Assembly (NCBI RefSeq): GCF_012489685.1
Contig: NC_080044.1
Location: 72,464,732 to 72,528,731, forward strand
DNA from: Lotus japonicus
Lineage: Eukaryota; Streptophyta; Magnoliopsida; Fabales; Fabaceae
DNA length: 64,000 nt
Direction: 5' to 3'
The translations under genes and the position numbers were made by a program. A model generated the notes under the pieces. The model worked only from the letters and a program-made list of their open reading frames with translations, did not search any database and was not told the DNA's origin. How positions within the stretch are numbered: the stretch's first letter is position 1; every line of letters begins with the position of its first letter. This document shows positions 37,424 to 50,151 of this stretch, piece after piece.

Positions 37424-37431
37424 CCCATGCA

Positions 37432-38960
37432 ATTTATATATTTGTACTTATTTTTCTTGTCATCATATTTCCAACCATTTTTCACATTTTATCTTTTTTT
37501 AATCATATTATCTTTTATATTTCTCTCTTATATTCTTATCTCTTCTAAAGATAGGTGTAGAATGTGGATGGAAAAAATATTTTCTATTCATAAGTAAATT
37601 ACTAGGGAGATTTAAATTATATTTATTTAATAATAATTATTTAGATTATCGGTGCATCTACATTAAATTCTTTATAGAAAGTTATTAAGCAAAGAAGAAA
37701 TGGATTTTTTTCATTGTAGTTAAATTTAAAAGTACTTTTACTTAATTCTATCTAATATTTTTTTTAAATAATTCTATAATATTATTTCTAATTCATTATA
37801 TTCAATTTTATTTTATTTATAAAGTTGTCCTATTCAACTATTAAATATATGAACCCTATGGTCACCGACCTAAAATAAAAAGTGCAACATTAATTCCTTT
37901 TTTGTGTTCTGCTTGCAAGTTGAAGCACTTTCAATTGCAAATATTCTTCAACTAAGAAAGGACACTGTATTCTTCAACCAAAGAGAGGACACCTTGCAAA
38001 AATATGTTGGCTCAATAGTAAGGATAAATAAATTATTTCTGAGAAAAATTGTGTATTTAGTTCTTGCTGTTAATGTGCAAATTGTGTTGGTAGATGATTT
38101 ACAAGGTTTCATCTCTAAAGCATATTCTAACCTGTAAATATGTAATGGTAACTTGAGTTAAACTCAAGCTTTTATGAAGAAAAAAAAGGACACCTTTGTT
38201 CATATTTGTTTGTTGTTTTTGGTGTGATGACAGCACTAATCATAGAACACCTACACATAAACCTCCACATAATTAGATTACGAATCTTTTGGCAATGAGT
38301 ATCCACATTTGTCTTCTACTACTGCCTTTTTCGGCCCCACAAACCTTGTGATGATAAGCTCTATCCCTTTCCTCAACCCAAGTCCCGAGACATCACACCC
38401 CTCACTCACCCTCAAACCCTGAAATTACTGATTAATCTTTTAACAATAAATCTATCTCAAAGGATTATGTGATGAAAACAATAGTATAGTAAAACTGTAA
38501 AACAGAATGAATTAAAGTATTAAACTGTCACACATAACACTAATTACATGGTTATAATCAAATTAAGTAGTGTTTATTATTACAAGTTGCTACACTAAAG
38601 GCCATATCCAACATAATCCTGTATATGCGGAAAGAAACAATGACATGACAACAATGACACTCACATCATCTCACACTTTCATCCTCTCTGTCTCTTTTAT
38701 GTCTTTCTCTCTCTCTGTTTCACTTCACCATTTCCAGCTCATGCTTAATTACTATCATTGTTTATTACTACATTCATTAATTTTGTGACCATTCTCTCTA
38801 AACAAATCAGATCACACTCGTTTCTCTTTTTGTCTTATGGGATGGGTTGGGGGGTCTGGTTCAGCTCAGGGTGAGTGAGTGAGTGTTCTTTCTTTCACCA
38901 TCCCTTTTTCTGCCATTTTTTACTTTCAGGTCCTCAATCTGAGTAGTACCCTTTTCTGGG
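37432..38960. other. Intergenic and presumed promoter of the kelch gene
   Basis: AT-rich up to about 38600, then pyrimidine-rich with TCTCTCTCTCTCTG near 38707, typical of plant core promoters or leaders. No gene is recognised. Confidence 0.4.
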
Positions 38961-38963
38961 CAC

Positions 38964-39113
38964 AAGTAAAAAACCAATCTTGGTAGCATTCTCCATATGA
39001 AAAATCAACTCTTTCAGGAACCTGTCACAATGTTGCTTCTTCCCTTTCTGGGGTTTTAGTTTTAGGGTTAGTTTCCAAGTAAAAAATCAATCTTGGTAGC
39101 ATTCTTCAGATAA
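38964..39113 (+). repeat. Short direct duplication in the kelch gene leader
   Basis: Two 36-bp stretches, 38964-38999 and 39077-39112, share AAGTAAAAAA and CAATCTTGGTAGCATTCT with few mismatches, 113 bp apart. They lie just upstream of the start codon, probably in the 5' UTR. Confidence 0.75.
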
Positions 39114-39137
39114 AGGTGATTCCTTTTTTCTCTGAAA

Positions 39138-42100
39138 ATGTTTGGCTTCTCTCGTCGCCGCATGAAACTTGGCAGGTAAAAGTTTCTTTCTTTGACTTCT
39201 TCAATCTTATGCTTATGAGTTGCAAATTGGGGTTAAAGTGTGTGAGGGTGATTTGTTAGGTTGAAGGTTCAGCTTTCTGATGGCACTCAGGGAACTAGCA
39301 GCCCTGTAAGGCATCTCAAAAGAAATGCAAATTCCAATGTAAGCATTTCAGCTTCTTTCCTTGTGGAATTGGTGCAACAGTCACTGAGATTTTGAGATTG
39401 TTTCAGGGAGGAGAAGGTGATGCAGGTTCAAGTGGCCATTCTGATGAGATTGATTGCCACTCTTCAGCTGCTGCTGCTGCTGCCCCTGAGATAAGTAGCA
39501 GTGCATCAGGCAGCTCAGAGAACTGGATGGTGTTGTCAATTGCAGGGGATAAACCCACTCCTAGATTCAATGTCTGTAAACTCTACTGTTATCATTATTT
39601 TTTTCTTTTTTTTCTGTTTTGTTGCTCAGTTGCTATTTAGAAGTCATTGAATAAGAAAGTTAGTTAAGATTAGTTAATAGTCTCAAATTTATAAAAATTG
39701 TTATTTTTTTTCTGATTACCCCCATTGGAACTAAAGGTAAATATTAGATGAGTAACCAAGTGGGTTGGCGTAGTGATTCAGCACATCATCCCTTAAGCAA
39801 GTGCTCGGGGGTACGATTCCCGTCCCTTGTGAATGGAAAAAATCCATTGGCCAGCCCACCCACTACCGTTTAGTGCGTTGTCCTTATGGCTAATGATTAG
39901 TCTCACAGCTCAGCTGAGGGAATATCTTGGTTAAGACTATTTAGATGGGTGAATATGGACCATTAAATGTTAATGGTAACTTAAAAAAATTATTTAACGC
40001 TTCGTAGATATTTTTAAGTGATATATATATATATATATTTATGGACATGAAAAAGCTTTTAGATTATGTATAAATAAGAAAATAGGGAGTATTTTATGTT
40101 GGTGCTCATCTACGATGGCAATTAAGTGCAAAGGACTAAGCTTTTATTGTTCATTGTGAATAGCATGCAGCAGCTGTCATTGGGAATAAAATGATAGTGG
40201 TTGGCGGAGAATCTGGAAATGGATTGTTAGATGACGTGCAGGTATGAGTGAGAGACATTGTTTGTTGCTAAGAATACGAGCATTCACACCAACTGGTTAC
40301 TTGGTCATTGCTTCTTCTTCTCAAAAAAATGATCTGCGTGCTAATTATTTTTTACTGTCAGGTGCTAAATTTTGACAGATTTTCATGGGCCACAGTGTCT
40401 TCAAAGCTTTACTTGTCTCCAAGCAGTCTGCCACTGAAGATTCCAGCATGCAAGGGTCATAGTTTGGTAAACATATCCCACCAGCAACATGTTCTCTGCA
40501 CTAGCATTCTAATTATGTGTTTATTTTTGTGTTCCTTCGAATAAGCTCTTCTTTCTGTTTGTTTATCTTGTTTTGCATTCTTCATTGGGAAACACAGGTA
40601 TAACATGTCTCTCAGGATGCAGAGTTCATGAAATTAAATTTCTCAAAGTAGTTGAAAACCCTGCACACACCCACCATTATGTGTGCAAGCACACTATTCA
40701 TCAGTAAATCCCGGCTGCCACAAACGTCCTCCTTAACGATGCGATCAACCTCATTTTATTGCATGACCATGTTGTTCATCACAGGAAGCCACACCCCAAA
40801 TTAATTGTATAAGATATAGAAATTTTAGGGCTTCAAAGCTTGAATATGAAGCTTACCGAAGCATAGCAGGGTTATAAGAGTTTTATTTTAAAGGAAAGAC
40901 ATTATTTTCTATATTGAAGAAGTGAAGGAAAAGTGGAAAACGCTAGGAATGTAGTTTAGGGTAGCAGACAGAAACTTGCTAGCGAAGAAAAGCAGTTCTC
41001 CTAATCAAGGGTTTTGCAACGAATGGCCTTTTATTTGAAATTAATTGTTGATGTTAATTTGATTAGTGCCTGCTCTCAGTTCTCTTATATCTGTTGATGA
41101 TTTGGCCAGGTTTCCTGTGGGAAAAGGGCACTCCTCATTGGAGGGAAAACAGACCCAGGAAGTGACAGAATTTCAGGTTCAGTTTCTCATTATTGGCATG
41201 TAATAGTTCATGTGATGAAGTTGTTCTGATTATCTCTTTGGTGTTTGTAGTATGGGCATTTGATACAGAGACAGAGTGCTGGTCACTCATGGAAGCAAAG
41301 GGAGACATACCGGTAGGAATTTTCATTTCATAACTATGATACCCTTGACAAGGATGTAATTGTCACATTACATCTGAGTTCTTACTAGTAAAATTATCAG
41401 GAAGTCAACAGCCCCTAAACAGTTGCAGAGAAATAATATAGAAATAAATTCTACAATGTCACATTACTAGAACTAACATATCTTACTTCACTATATTTTT
41501 CTTTAAACAAAATCTCTGTTGATTTTTGACATCTGAAGCTTTATATCAAAGAAATAGGCCAGTCTTACCGAAGAGTTTGTTCTTGGTAGGTTGCTCGCAG
41601 TGGTCACAGTGTTGTTAAGGCAAGCTGTGCTTTAATATTGTTTGGGGGTGAAGATGTTAAAGGGAGGAAACTAAATGATCTACACATGTTTGATCTCAAG
41701 TCCATGACATGGCTTCCACTTCACTACAAGTAAGTGATTAATACAACATGGAATATTTGAATAGAAAAGGTTGGACATAGATGTGATTGTCTGTTCTGAA
41801 TCATCATACATTACTTTTGAAATTATATTGCTTGCAGGGGAACAGCACCTTCTCCAAGATTCAACCATGTAGCAGCTCTTTATGATGATAAAGTTCTTTA
41901 TATATTTGGAGGATCATCAAAATCCAGGACCTCTAATGATTTATATTCACTTGACTTTGAAACGGTGAGTGGGCTCTGTAGGTTCACATTTGTCTGTACT
42001 GCAATGGTATGCTGTGAAACTGCTTGGTTTCTCCAAGGCGCAGATTAAATCTTCATGCACTGTAATATTTGGTGAAATTTATGTTTCTTCAGATGGCATG

Positions 42101-43008
42101 GTCAAGAGTTAAGATACGAGGTTTCCATCCATCACCTAGAGCTGGTTGTTGTGGAGTCCTATATGGTACTAAATGGTATATTACAGGGGGTGGAAGCAGG
42201 AAAAAGCGTATGTTTTACAATTGAAGAAGCATTTGTTCATGATATTAAGCTTACAACTATTTTTGTAATTCCAACTTCTATGCTTAAAATTCAGAGAAAT
42301 AATTTAGACCAATCCTGAACTGTCTAATTCTGTGATTACTGCATAATACCACCTGGTTTCCTCTTGCCTCTTATCATTTCCCCCCTTCCTATTTCACACT
42401 TATTTTATAAATTTGGCTCATTTCTTGTTAAATATGCCTTTCTTCCCCTACATTTTCCAGGACATGGAGAGACACTGATATATGATATTGTAAAAAATGA
42501 ATGGTCTGTTGCAATTGCTTCACCTCCATCTTCTATCACTGCCAACAAGGTGTGTCCATCATTCATGTACTGCCACCTAATTGCCTCATTTGGTGCTACA
42601 TGTGTTTTCTGTTTTTATTTAATTAATAGATTATTTATAAATAATAATTATTTATAATACGAAGATTCTCTTTCATTGGAAAATTATTCTTGAGTCTTGC
42701 AAGATACCTTTTGGTTAACATATTTATTGCTTCTTCATTAGCTATGATTAATTAGCATTGATTTTTCTTAATGGGCTATAATGACTAATGAGCCTTTTGT
42801 GATCGAAATAATCTCTGAAATTCTCAAGACCACCATGTCATATAGCCTTTTACATTTTTGGCATCTAGGTGATGGAAATAACTCTGAATTTTTCCTACCA
42901 TGTCTAGTGGTTAAATCTTATCCATCATTCTATATGTTTAACCTTGTTGAAATCTCTGGCTTTGATATTCACTCCTCATTTCTTAATTATGGAAATTTAG
43001 ATTGAATC

Positions 43009-43045
<37 letters not shown>

Positions 43046-44650
43046 GGAAACGTATGACCCTGCTTTGTTCATGATCATTTAAAAGCATATTTATAAGATC
43101 TGTTGAATTATCAGGGTTTCAGCCTAGTACTTGTACAGCACAAGGATAAGGACTTTCTAGTTGCATTTGGTGGATCCAAGAAAGAGCCATCAAATCAGGT
43201 TTGACAAAAAGCATGAACTTGATGATTGAGTTTAATTATCCAGATTGAATCAATTATCCAGCATGAACTTGTTGAATTTAACTGTTTAGTTTGCTCTTGA
43301 CCTGATAGGTTGAAGTATTGATAATGGAAAAGAATGAGTCAGCACTGAGAAGACGATCGACGCCCAGTAAAGGTCCAGCATCCATAATACTAGAAAAACA
43401 TTCATCATCCACTAGATTGGCGTCTCAACTTAATGATTGTTCTCAACGTTTAGTTGACTCTGTCGCTAGACAAAATCTAGCATCTGCAATTGAACACGGT
43501 TCTGGTAGGAAATCTTTATCAGAATCCCTGGTTTCAGATCCCCATTTTACCCCCTCCAACATCCCCCTATGTAAGCAATTTGATCACAGTGAAGAATACA
43601 ATACAAATGCCAAGATGGACAAGAACTCAGATGAAAGTCATTTCCCTCGGGTATGACATTTTTATATCAAAATTTAATTCAATTACATTCCATGTTTGCA
43701 TGGACTGCATATCAATACCGGTAATGAGCTGCTTAATTTGTGATACATTTCAGGCAGCTGATCACAGAACACATGAAAGTGACAATGGCAAACAGATGAA
43801 GATCAATATGGAGGAACAACAGGTGTTGGTATCTGGAATTTTGAATGAAACTCTAGAAAGTGATAGTGTGTCATTTCCTGAGAACAATAAACCAGGATCT
43901 CTGTCTTCTACCTCAAATATTTACCATTATTATGAAAGCAAAGTGGCTGAGCTAATAAGGAAAAATGGGATTCTGGAGGGGCAACTGGCAGCTTCTTTGG
44001 CTAGCCGAGAAGCCGCAGAGAAAAGCATAGCATCTGTTCTTAAAAGCAGACAGGAAATGGAGAAAAAAATGGCTGACACACTGAAGGAAATGGAATCGCT
44101 TAGAGAGAAGCTTGGAAGTCTAGAGTTTTCCCAAGAAGAGGCCAACAACCTATCAAACATTGTCCACTCTGATAACGTTCGGCTCGAGCATGATGTGGCC
44201 TTCCTCAAGGCTGTTTTAGATGATACACAGAAGGTACATTACATTACACTCCACATCATTTCATTTTCATGGAAGCAACTGGGTTCTTGTATGTGTTGTT
44301 ATTGTTTGCTGATTAAAATTTGTTGTAGGAATTGCATTCTACAAGGGGAGTTATTGCAGGAGAAAGAGCTCGGGCATTCCAACTTCAGGTACATATCTTT
44401 GGCCAGAGCTGATATCTTGAGGAAGTATATAACTTTCTTGGTTATACATGTCAAACTCCAAATATGTTGTTCAAATTGAGAAGTCTAGAAAGTGATAATG
44501 TGTCATTTCATTTAGTTTCTTGTTAAACATGTTGTCATCACTTTCTTTGTTTGGTGTTTGCAGTATGAAGTATTTCATCTCAAACAGAGATTGCAATCTA
44601 TGGAAAATCGAGCATCTACACCCAGGAAACCATTTCACCATGTGCAATGA
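39138..44650 (+). CDS. Kelch-repeat (galactose oxidase-like) protein with C-terminal coiled coil
   Basis: 705 aa from sixteen exons: 39138-39175, 39260-39338, 39407-39571, 40164-40241, 40362-40466, 41110-41176, 41251-41312, 41590-41729, 41838-41964, 42093-42207, 42461-42549, 43115-43198, 43309-43650, 43754-44233, 44329-44388 and 44564-44650. All phases close. The N-terminus MFGFSRRRMKLGR is conserved in the family, followed by a Ser/Ala-rich linker with a run of six Ala. Six kelch blades follow between about residues 90 and 400, each with a GG pair (MIVVGGESG, ALLIGGKTD, LILFGGED, VLYIFGGSS, WYITGGGSRKK, FLVAFGGSKK). A disordered stretch leads to a coiled coil (LIRKNGILEGQLAASLASRE and following). 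It resembles At5g18590, about 708 aa from memory. The molecular role is unknown; kelch propellers bind partner proteins. Confidence 0.93.
39755..39945 (+). mobile_element. SINE-like tRNA-derived repeat in kelch intron 3
   Basis: A tRNA-like head with A-box-like TTGGCGTAGTGATTCAGCAC and B-box-like GGTACGATTCCCG is followed by about 120 bp of body. Imperfect flanking repeats (ATTAGATGAGT and TTTAGATGGGT) suggest target duplications. It is a different family from the SINEs at 7327 and 16469. Confidence 0.6.
43012..43042. repeat. (TA)n microsatellite in kelch intron 11
   Basis: About 15 TA units between exons 11 and 12. Confidence 0.9.
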
Positions 44651-45139
44651 AGTGGATAGGCTCTCAAAAGTCAAAACACGTCGGAAAAAAAAAATCAATC
44701 TGTACATTGTATTTGTATATTTGAATCAGTGAATCCCCATGGAATTACTTTTTTTCTGCAGTTTTGTCATATCAAGATGCATGAGTGGTGTAAATGTACA
44801 TCTTGAGTATAAATCTGGAATGGTGGTTAATTATTAATAATCTGAACAAATCTCAAAGGCACAATGCGAATGCAAACTTGAATTAATATATTCTGTTTCT
44901 ATGAGCACTCATACATCAGACTTGTACATTTTTACTTAAAAGAGATCACAACAACAACCGAATCTTATCCCACTACATAAGAGCAACTACAAGAAACTAG
45001 GAAGGGGGGATAAAAGGGAAGAGAAGCAAAGTCGTGGAATGAACAAAATCCCACATATGTATAACTTTACTTCATCGAAAGGAAACATTTTACTTAAATA
45101 CAATGTACCCAAAAAAAACAACAAAGACAAGCAACAATG
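44651..45139. other. Convergent 3' regions of kelch and phosducin-like genes
   Basis: Two genes end towards each other with about 490 bp between stop codons, so their 3' UTRs lie close or may overlap. No other feature is seen. Confidence 0.5.
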
Positions 45140-47132
45140 TTAATCGCTTGAGGAATCATCATCCCGCTCTTCATGATCAAGAACAACTTTCTCTATAAAC
45201 CTCTTGCGAACTTCTTCAATGACAGCTTCTCTTGATTGCTCATTTCCACTCTGACCATCATTAAGTACAGGATCTGATTGGCAAAGTACTAATGCAACAC
45301 CTGGTATTCCAAAACATTCAATGTGACGTAGGTAGATTCATTAAATAAAAAATATATTTAGAAAAACATTAGAAACTAAAAGATAAAGTAAAAGTATTAG
45401 AAAGGTATTATTTACTGGAAAACCTGAAACACCTACAAGTTTTACTGGCAGAGCTGCAAAGACCTGGTTACATTACATGCTTTTCTATATATGCATGGGA
45501 TGGGATGTCAAGACACACGAATGCTACTAGCGGTGAAACAAAATTTTCCAGGTACAGTATTGTATTGAGCAAACTACAAGGTTGTCAAAATTGTATAGAA
45601 GAAAAAAAAATTAAATAATCAATTATACTAGACAGATATCACAATCATCATCCTAAAACGCATCACTTCTCGCTAGAAACTTGTCAGAAAGCTAGGCCCT
45701 ATTTCTATGAAGGAAATGTCAAAGTAAACTATAATTTTGAGGTGTGGAGGCTCCACCCTTTCTCCCAGTCCCAACATAAACAGTTAAACACAGATGCTAA
45801 GAATATTGTAGCATGACATAATTAGCATACACTGCCTTTCATACATAGAGAAAAGGTACAGAAAGATAACAAATGACCCCGATCAAAGTAAGAGAACAGA
45901 AACAATGTGGCATCCTGAGACATAAATACCTTCAGGAGTGCATCGCCGCCCAAAACTATGCAAACCAACATAATTTCCTTTGACTGCTCCATTGTTGTAC
46001 ACCAATAAAGTGGGAAGATTACGATCTGGGTAGTTAGGAATGCAATCAGTGGATATTATCTTGACAAATTTTGTCACAGGATATCTTGCAGACAGTTCTT
46101 CAACGCTTTGCATCATAAGATCACATTCAGGAATCCTGTTAAACAGAAGCACAACAGACTTAAGCACGAGAAACACAAACACTTACTTTAAATAAAATTG
46201 GGATGACAAAGCAATTGTTAAAGTATACCCTTCTTTGTAAAGGACAACAACCACCCATACATCAGATGGAGCCTGGGAAACTTCTCGAATAAAGTCAGAT
46301 CCTGAAATGGGGGTCACAGATCCAAACCTCAAAACTTTAGCTGCCTCCTGTATCTCAGCTAGCCTCTTCTTCCTATCACAGCAAAATGTCTCAAATGAGA
46401 ATATGTAGAATTGAAAATAAACAAAGGCAACTAATCGTAGAGCATGTAGAACAGTAGAAATGACTTTTGCTTACTCCATCCTAATCGCATAACTCATTTA
46501 ATTAAGAATGAACTGGTCACAAACTCCACATAACAAGAGGATGAATATATTGTAGACATTTATTGACCATAAAATCTGAAACTTATAAAAAACCACTTCA
46601 CTTCCTAGAATCTAAAATTCACCATAATTAACAGTCAAAACTATTTAGAAACTAGGGAAATAAACAACTATATGAATCTAAGACAATCATGAGTACCCAA
46701 AATGAAGCAAAATCCCTCAGAAAAAAATAGAGACACAAAAAGATTATTTTCATTCATTTTCTATCATCTTCAGGGCAAACAAAAACAACCCACAAAAAAA
46801 AGGAAATTTGGCTTTCAAATTCATGAAAGACCCCATTATTCGTTGAAGGAAAAAATAACAGAATTTGAGAGAGAGAGAGAGCATGAGAACCTGTATTCTT
46901 CAAGGAAACGATCATCATCGAGATCATCTTCGAGGTCTTCAAGTTCATCTTGGGTTTTGGAATCAAGCCAATCTTTGTCTTTGGGGAGGGTGTCAGAATC
47001 GGGGGCAGGCGTGAAAGATGGGGGCTTGAAAACAGGTTGCTTTGGTGGCAGATTGCCAAGCTTTCTCTGAATGTCATCCCACTGAGTGGAGGCTCCTTCT
47101 AAATCCTTGTACACAAAGTGATAATCTGCCAT
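45140..47132 (-). CDS. Phosducin-like protein, PDCL3/PLP2 type
   Basis: 250 aa from four exons on the minus strand: 46891-47132, 46229-46372, 45930-46135 and 45140-45300. Phosducin-like proteins of this class are cytosolic co-chaperones of the CCT chaperonin that help fold actin and tubulin. The N-terminus (MADYHFVYKDLEGASTQWDD, IQRKLGNLPPKQ) and the acidic helix (DELEDLEDDLDDDRFLEEYR) are typical. The thioredoxin-like domain spans about residues 95-215, with FGSVTPISGSDFIREV, WVVVVLYKEGIPEC and NLPTLLVYNNG. It lacks a CxxC redox site, as expected. The tail is acidic (HEERDDDSSSD). Best match from memory is At5g14240. The start is the first ATG after a leader intron acceptor at 47152. Confidence 0.93.
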
Positions 47133-48339
47133 TTTTCACTCTTGTTCTTCTGCATTCACAAAATCTTATTTTGATCAAAAATCTTCTCCTACATCTTCCA
47201 TAGACACACAAAGCAATTCACTCCCAAAAATGCAAGCTCCAGAATTAAAAATGAAACAAAGAAAAAGAAAAGGAGCTTGGATCGCACATTGTTACATTAA
47301 AAGAGACTAGTTTTGTAGGGGGGAAAGAGTGTCTCAATAGTTAATCAGAAAATTAATGGGGTAGATGGAAAAATGAAGGAAGATAAAGTTAATAATTTGA
47401 GTGAACTGCTTTTTACTACTTAAATATTTTTCAAAAAAATTTACATTTAAATTTGACCATAAATTATATTCCACTCTAATTCTAGTGTTACTCTTAACTA
47501 ATTATAAACTTAACACTGTTGTGTGAATTAACAATTTAACATTGAAGTATAAAGTACAAAACCATTGTTGTTATTAACATTGTGATATGATTATGAATCA
47601 TTCAGTAAGTTGATGCATAGAAACACAGCAGGAACTGATACCATGAAAATGAACTCAAATCAGGATTTGGCAAATGAAATTTCCCAATCCGTTCGGCAAC
47701 AACATGATCTATGTAGAGTATGGTAAAATGAAAAGAACACATTGATGCTGATTAAGGTATAGATTGAAAAACTTTAGTGTGTTTTAGCAGGCAATTCTGC
47801 AATACATCATCATGAATCAATCATAGCAGATAACCTTACATCTCAATCTATAAACATTGTGTATGGTAACTAACACCAGAGGCTAATGGGTAGTTCAGAT
47901 TTTTTCCCCTAAATTGGGTGACATAGATAAAAACAGTGTGATCGAAACTCAACAAACCATTGCAAATGAAAATGCCAAAGGAATCAATGGGTTAAGGAGA
48001 GAATGAGGTACCTTCAGAGGTAATCAGAGCGAAGAACGCAATCGGGTAACTATACACAACACCTTCAGAAATCTGAATTCAGACAACAACAATGAGATCT
48101 GAGAATCACAACCGCAGGGATCGTAACAATGTTAGAAATTCAACTTTTTAGAAAATGAAACAAAATCAATAACAGAGAAAATGGCAACATGATTGATTTG
48201 TTACCCGTTTCTATCTGAGAATCGCAAGCGAACGATTCTGGGAAGGAAGAAACGATTCCGGAAAGAGGCGATTTGTGCGCTGTTGTAGATGAAGGAGGCA
48301 ATTCCACGGGAAAAATTATTATTATACCGTTTTTTATTT
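47133..48339 (-). other. 5' leader and leader intron of the phosducin-like gene
   Basis: An acceptor (TGAATGCAG) ends at about 47152, so only about 20 bases of leader adjoin the start codon. Donor-like sites lie at about 48009-48011 (CTGAAG|GTACC) and 48203 (GAAACGG|GTAAC), placing the first exon around 48204-48300. Exact borders are inferred. Confidence 0.45.
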
Positions 48340-48854
48340 GGCTTAAATATGTTTTTAGTACTTGTAAAATAGGGGGTGATTTGGTTTTGGTCCCTATAAT
48401 ACAAAATTTGTAACTTTTAGTCAAATATATGAAGTTAATCCTTGCCGAGCTGGGTAAGTGGGCCGAAGTTCGTGGGCCGGCCCGCGGACTAGTGCAGGCT
48501 AAAGTCAGGAAAATAGAGGACCGCTTAACTACGGGCCTACACGGAGCGGGCTAGTGCGGTGCGGACCTATCGGGGCAGACGAAGGGGTAAGAGAGGCCAA
48601 AGTTTGTGGGTCGGCCCGCAGGACCGCTTAACTAAGAGCCTACGAAGGGCGGGCCGGCCCGCGTACCCAGCTCTCTGTTACTTTTGTGACGACTTTTATG
48701 CATTTTAGTGGCGGTTTAAACTGCCATAAAATCTACCACAAGAATTAATTTCACCTATTTCATTAATATTGAGAACTAAAAATTATGAAACTTTTTTGGA
48801 GGAACCAAATTTAATAAACACCTATTTTAAATGGACTAAAAACATAGTTAACCC
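48340..48854. mobile_element. TIR element of the GGCTTAAATATG type, with a nested insert
   Basis: Inverted termini of about 33 bp, starting GGCTTAAATATGTTTTTAGT at 48340 and ending ACTAAAAACATAGTTAACCC at 48854, match at roughly 27 positions. No clean target duplication was seen. A GC-rich segment with its own termini sits inside (48447-48673). It adjoins the presumed promoter of the phosducin-like gene. The class is not assigned. Confidence 0.65.
48447..48673. mobile_element. GC-rich nested element, 227 bp
   Basis: Bounded by GAGCTGGGTA and TACCCAGCTC, a perfect 10-base inverted repeat. It is rich in GGGCCGGCCCGC palindromes, in sharp contrast to the AT-rich host element. No target duplication was found, so insertion is inferred from termini and composition. 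Confidence 0.55.
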
Positions 48855-49768
48855 CTCTCTTTTTAGTTTTTATATTTTTATGGTATAATTGAAGTTTTGG
48901 TTCCCCGCTAATACAATTGTGCATATGAGCTCCCTAAATTTTTGGAAATCGCAATTTTGGTCTCAAATGTGACGTGTCTAACGTCGTTTGCACTTTTGGA
49001 CTTTCATCCATATTATGTCGATAAACCAATGGCTTGTTTGGCTTGCATATTTCGTGTTTTCACTTTTGAAAACAAAAACAACAAAAAGTAAAGCCCAAAA
49101 CATATGGTTGATACCTATAAGGTTTCTTTACAAATATTTTCTAACATATGATCAACATATATAGAAAATAAAAATAGGATATTTTAATTTATAATGAAAA
49201 TGGAAACATTGAAAGCACAACGGTGATGGTGAATGTTGGTGGTGGTGGCGTCAGGGTGTGGGGTGGTGGGTATTGGTCGTGGTGGCTATGGCAGCAGTGG
49301 ATGTGGTGGAGGCGGTTGTGGTTAAGGCGGCGACTAGTGTTTGCTTATGCGCTACTCTAATTTTTCATTATATTTTCATCTTTTTGAATGCACACGACTA
49401 ATTCTTACTCTTTCAAATTTAATTTCATTTATCACTTTCAAAAATAAAATTTTCATTTCTTTTGTCACCATATTATTTGTAACATCATATTGATAATATT
49501 TCCTTCTTTTTACTACCATAATTGATATATGACTTTTATATCTCTTGATTTTCCTCTCATATGATCTACTTCTCTCATATGATATACTTCTCTCATTCTT
49601 AATATTTTTTGGACTCAATGATCATAATTATTATTTTTCATTGATTCTTTGAATTGTATTATATTTCTAACAATTATAGTAAATTACATAATCTGAAATA
49701 ATGTCAATATTTAATAACTCTACAAATACCTAATAAATACTTTTTTCTAATAGAGATGTCCAACAGTG
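48855..49768. other. Intergenic with GGT-rich simple sequence
   Basis: At 49222-49330 there is a degenerate (GGT)n/(GTG)n tract. The rest is AT-rich, with no gene. Confidence 0.5.
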
Positions 49769-49842
49769 GTCTGGGTGGTGTAGTTGGTTATCACGTTAGT
49801 CTCACACACTAAAGGTCCCCAGTTCGAACCTGGGCTCAGACA
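49769..49842 (+). tRNA. tRNA-Val (CAC)
   Basis: A 74-base cloverleaf. The acceptor stem GTCTGGG pairs with CTCAGAC (one G-U), and the discriminator is A at 49842. The D region GTGTAGTTGG is also the A box. The anticodon stem TTAGT/ACTAA encloses loop CTCACAC, with anticodon CAC at 49803-49805. The T arm CCCAG-TTCGAAC-CTGGG contains the B box. A T-rich stretch (TTTTATTTTT) follows as pol III terminator, and CAA motifs precede it (gtccaacag). No intron. The intact pairing indicates a functional nuclear gene. Confidence 0.96.
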
Positions 49843-50151
49843 TTTTATTTTTATAGCATCAAGCATATTGTCCTTACTTTTGTTCATTCGCTTTAGCTGA
49901 CTAACTTGTCTAGATACATATAATTTTTTACCACTGATTATTTATGTCGTATTTTTTGTGGTTTATTGGTTCTTACTTTGTTATATCAAATGGTTTATTG
50001 TTCTAAATCAAAGTTTCATTCTCGTTTCCTTGTCTTTTGAATAAAATGCCTGAGCCACCTATCTACATGTCTGATTGTATATCAGTAAGAGGCTATACAT
50101 GCATAAGTGAAATATTATTGATGAGTGATGACCTTTTTTAAAGAAAATGGA

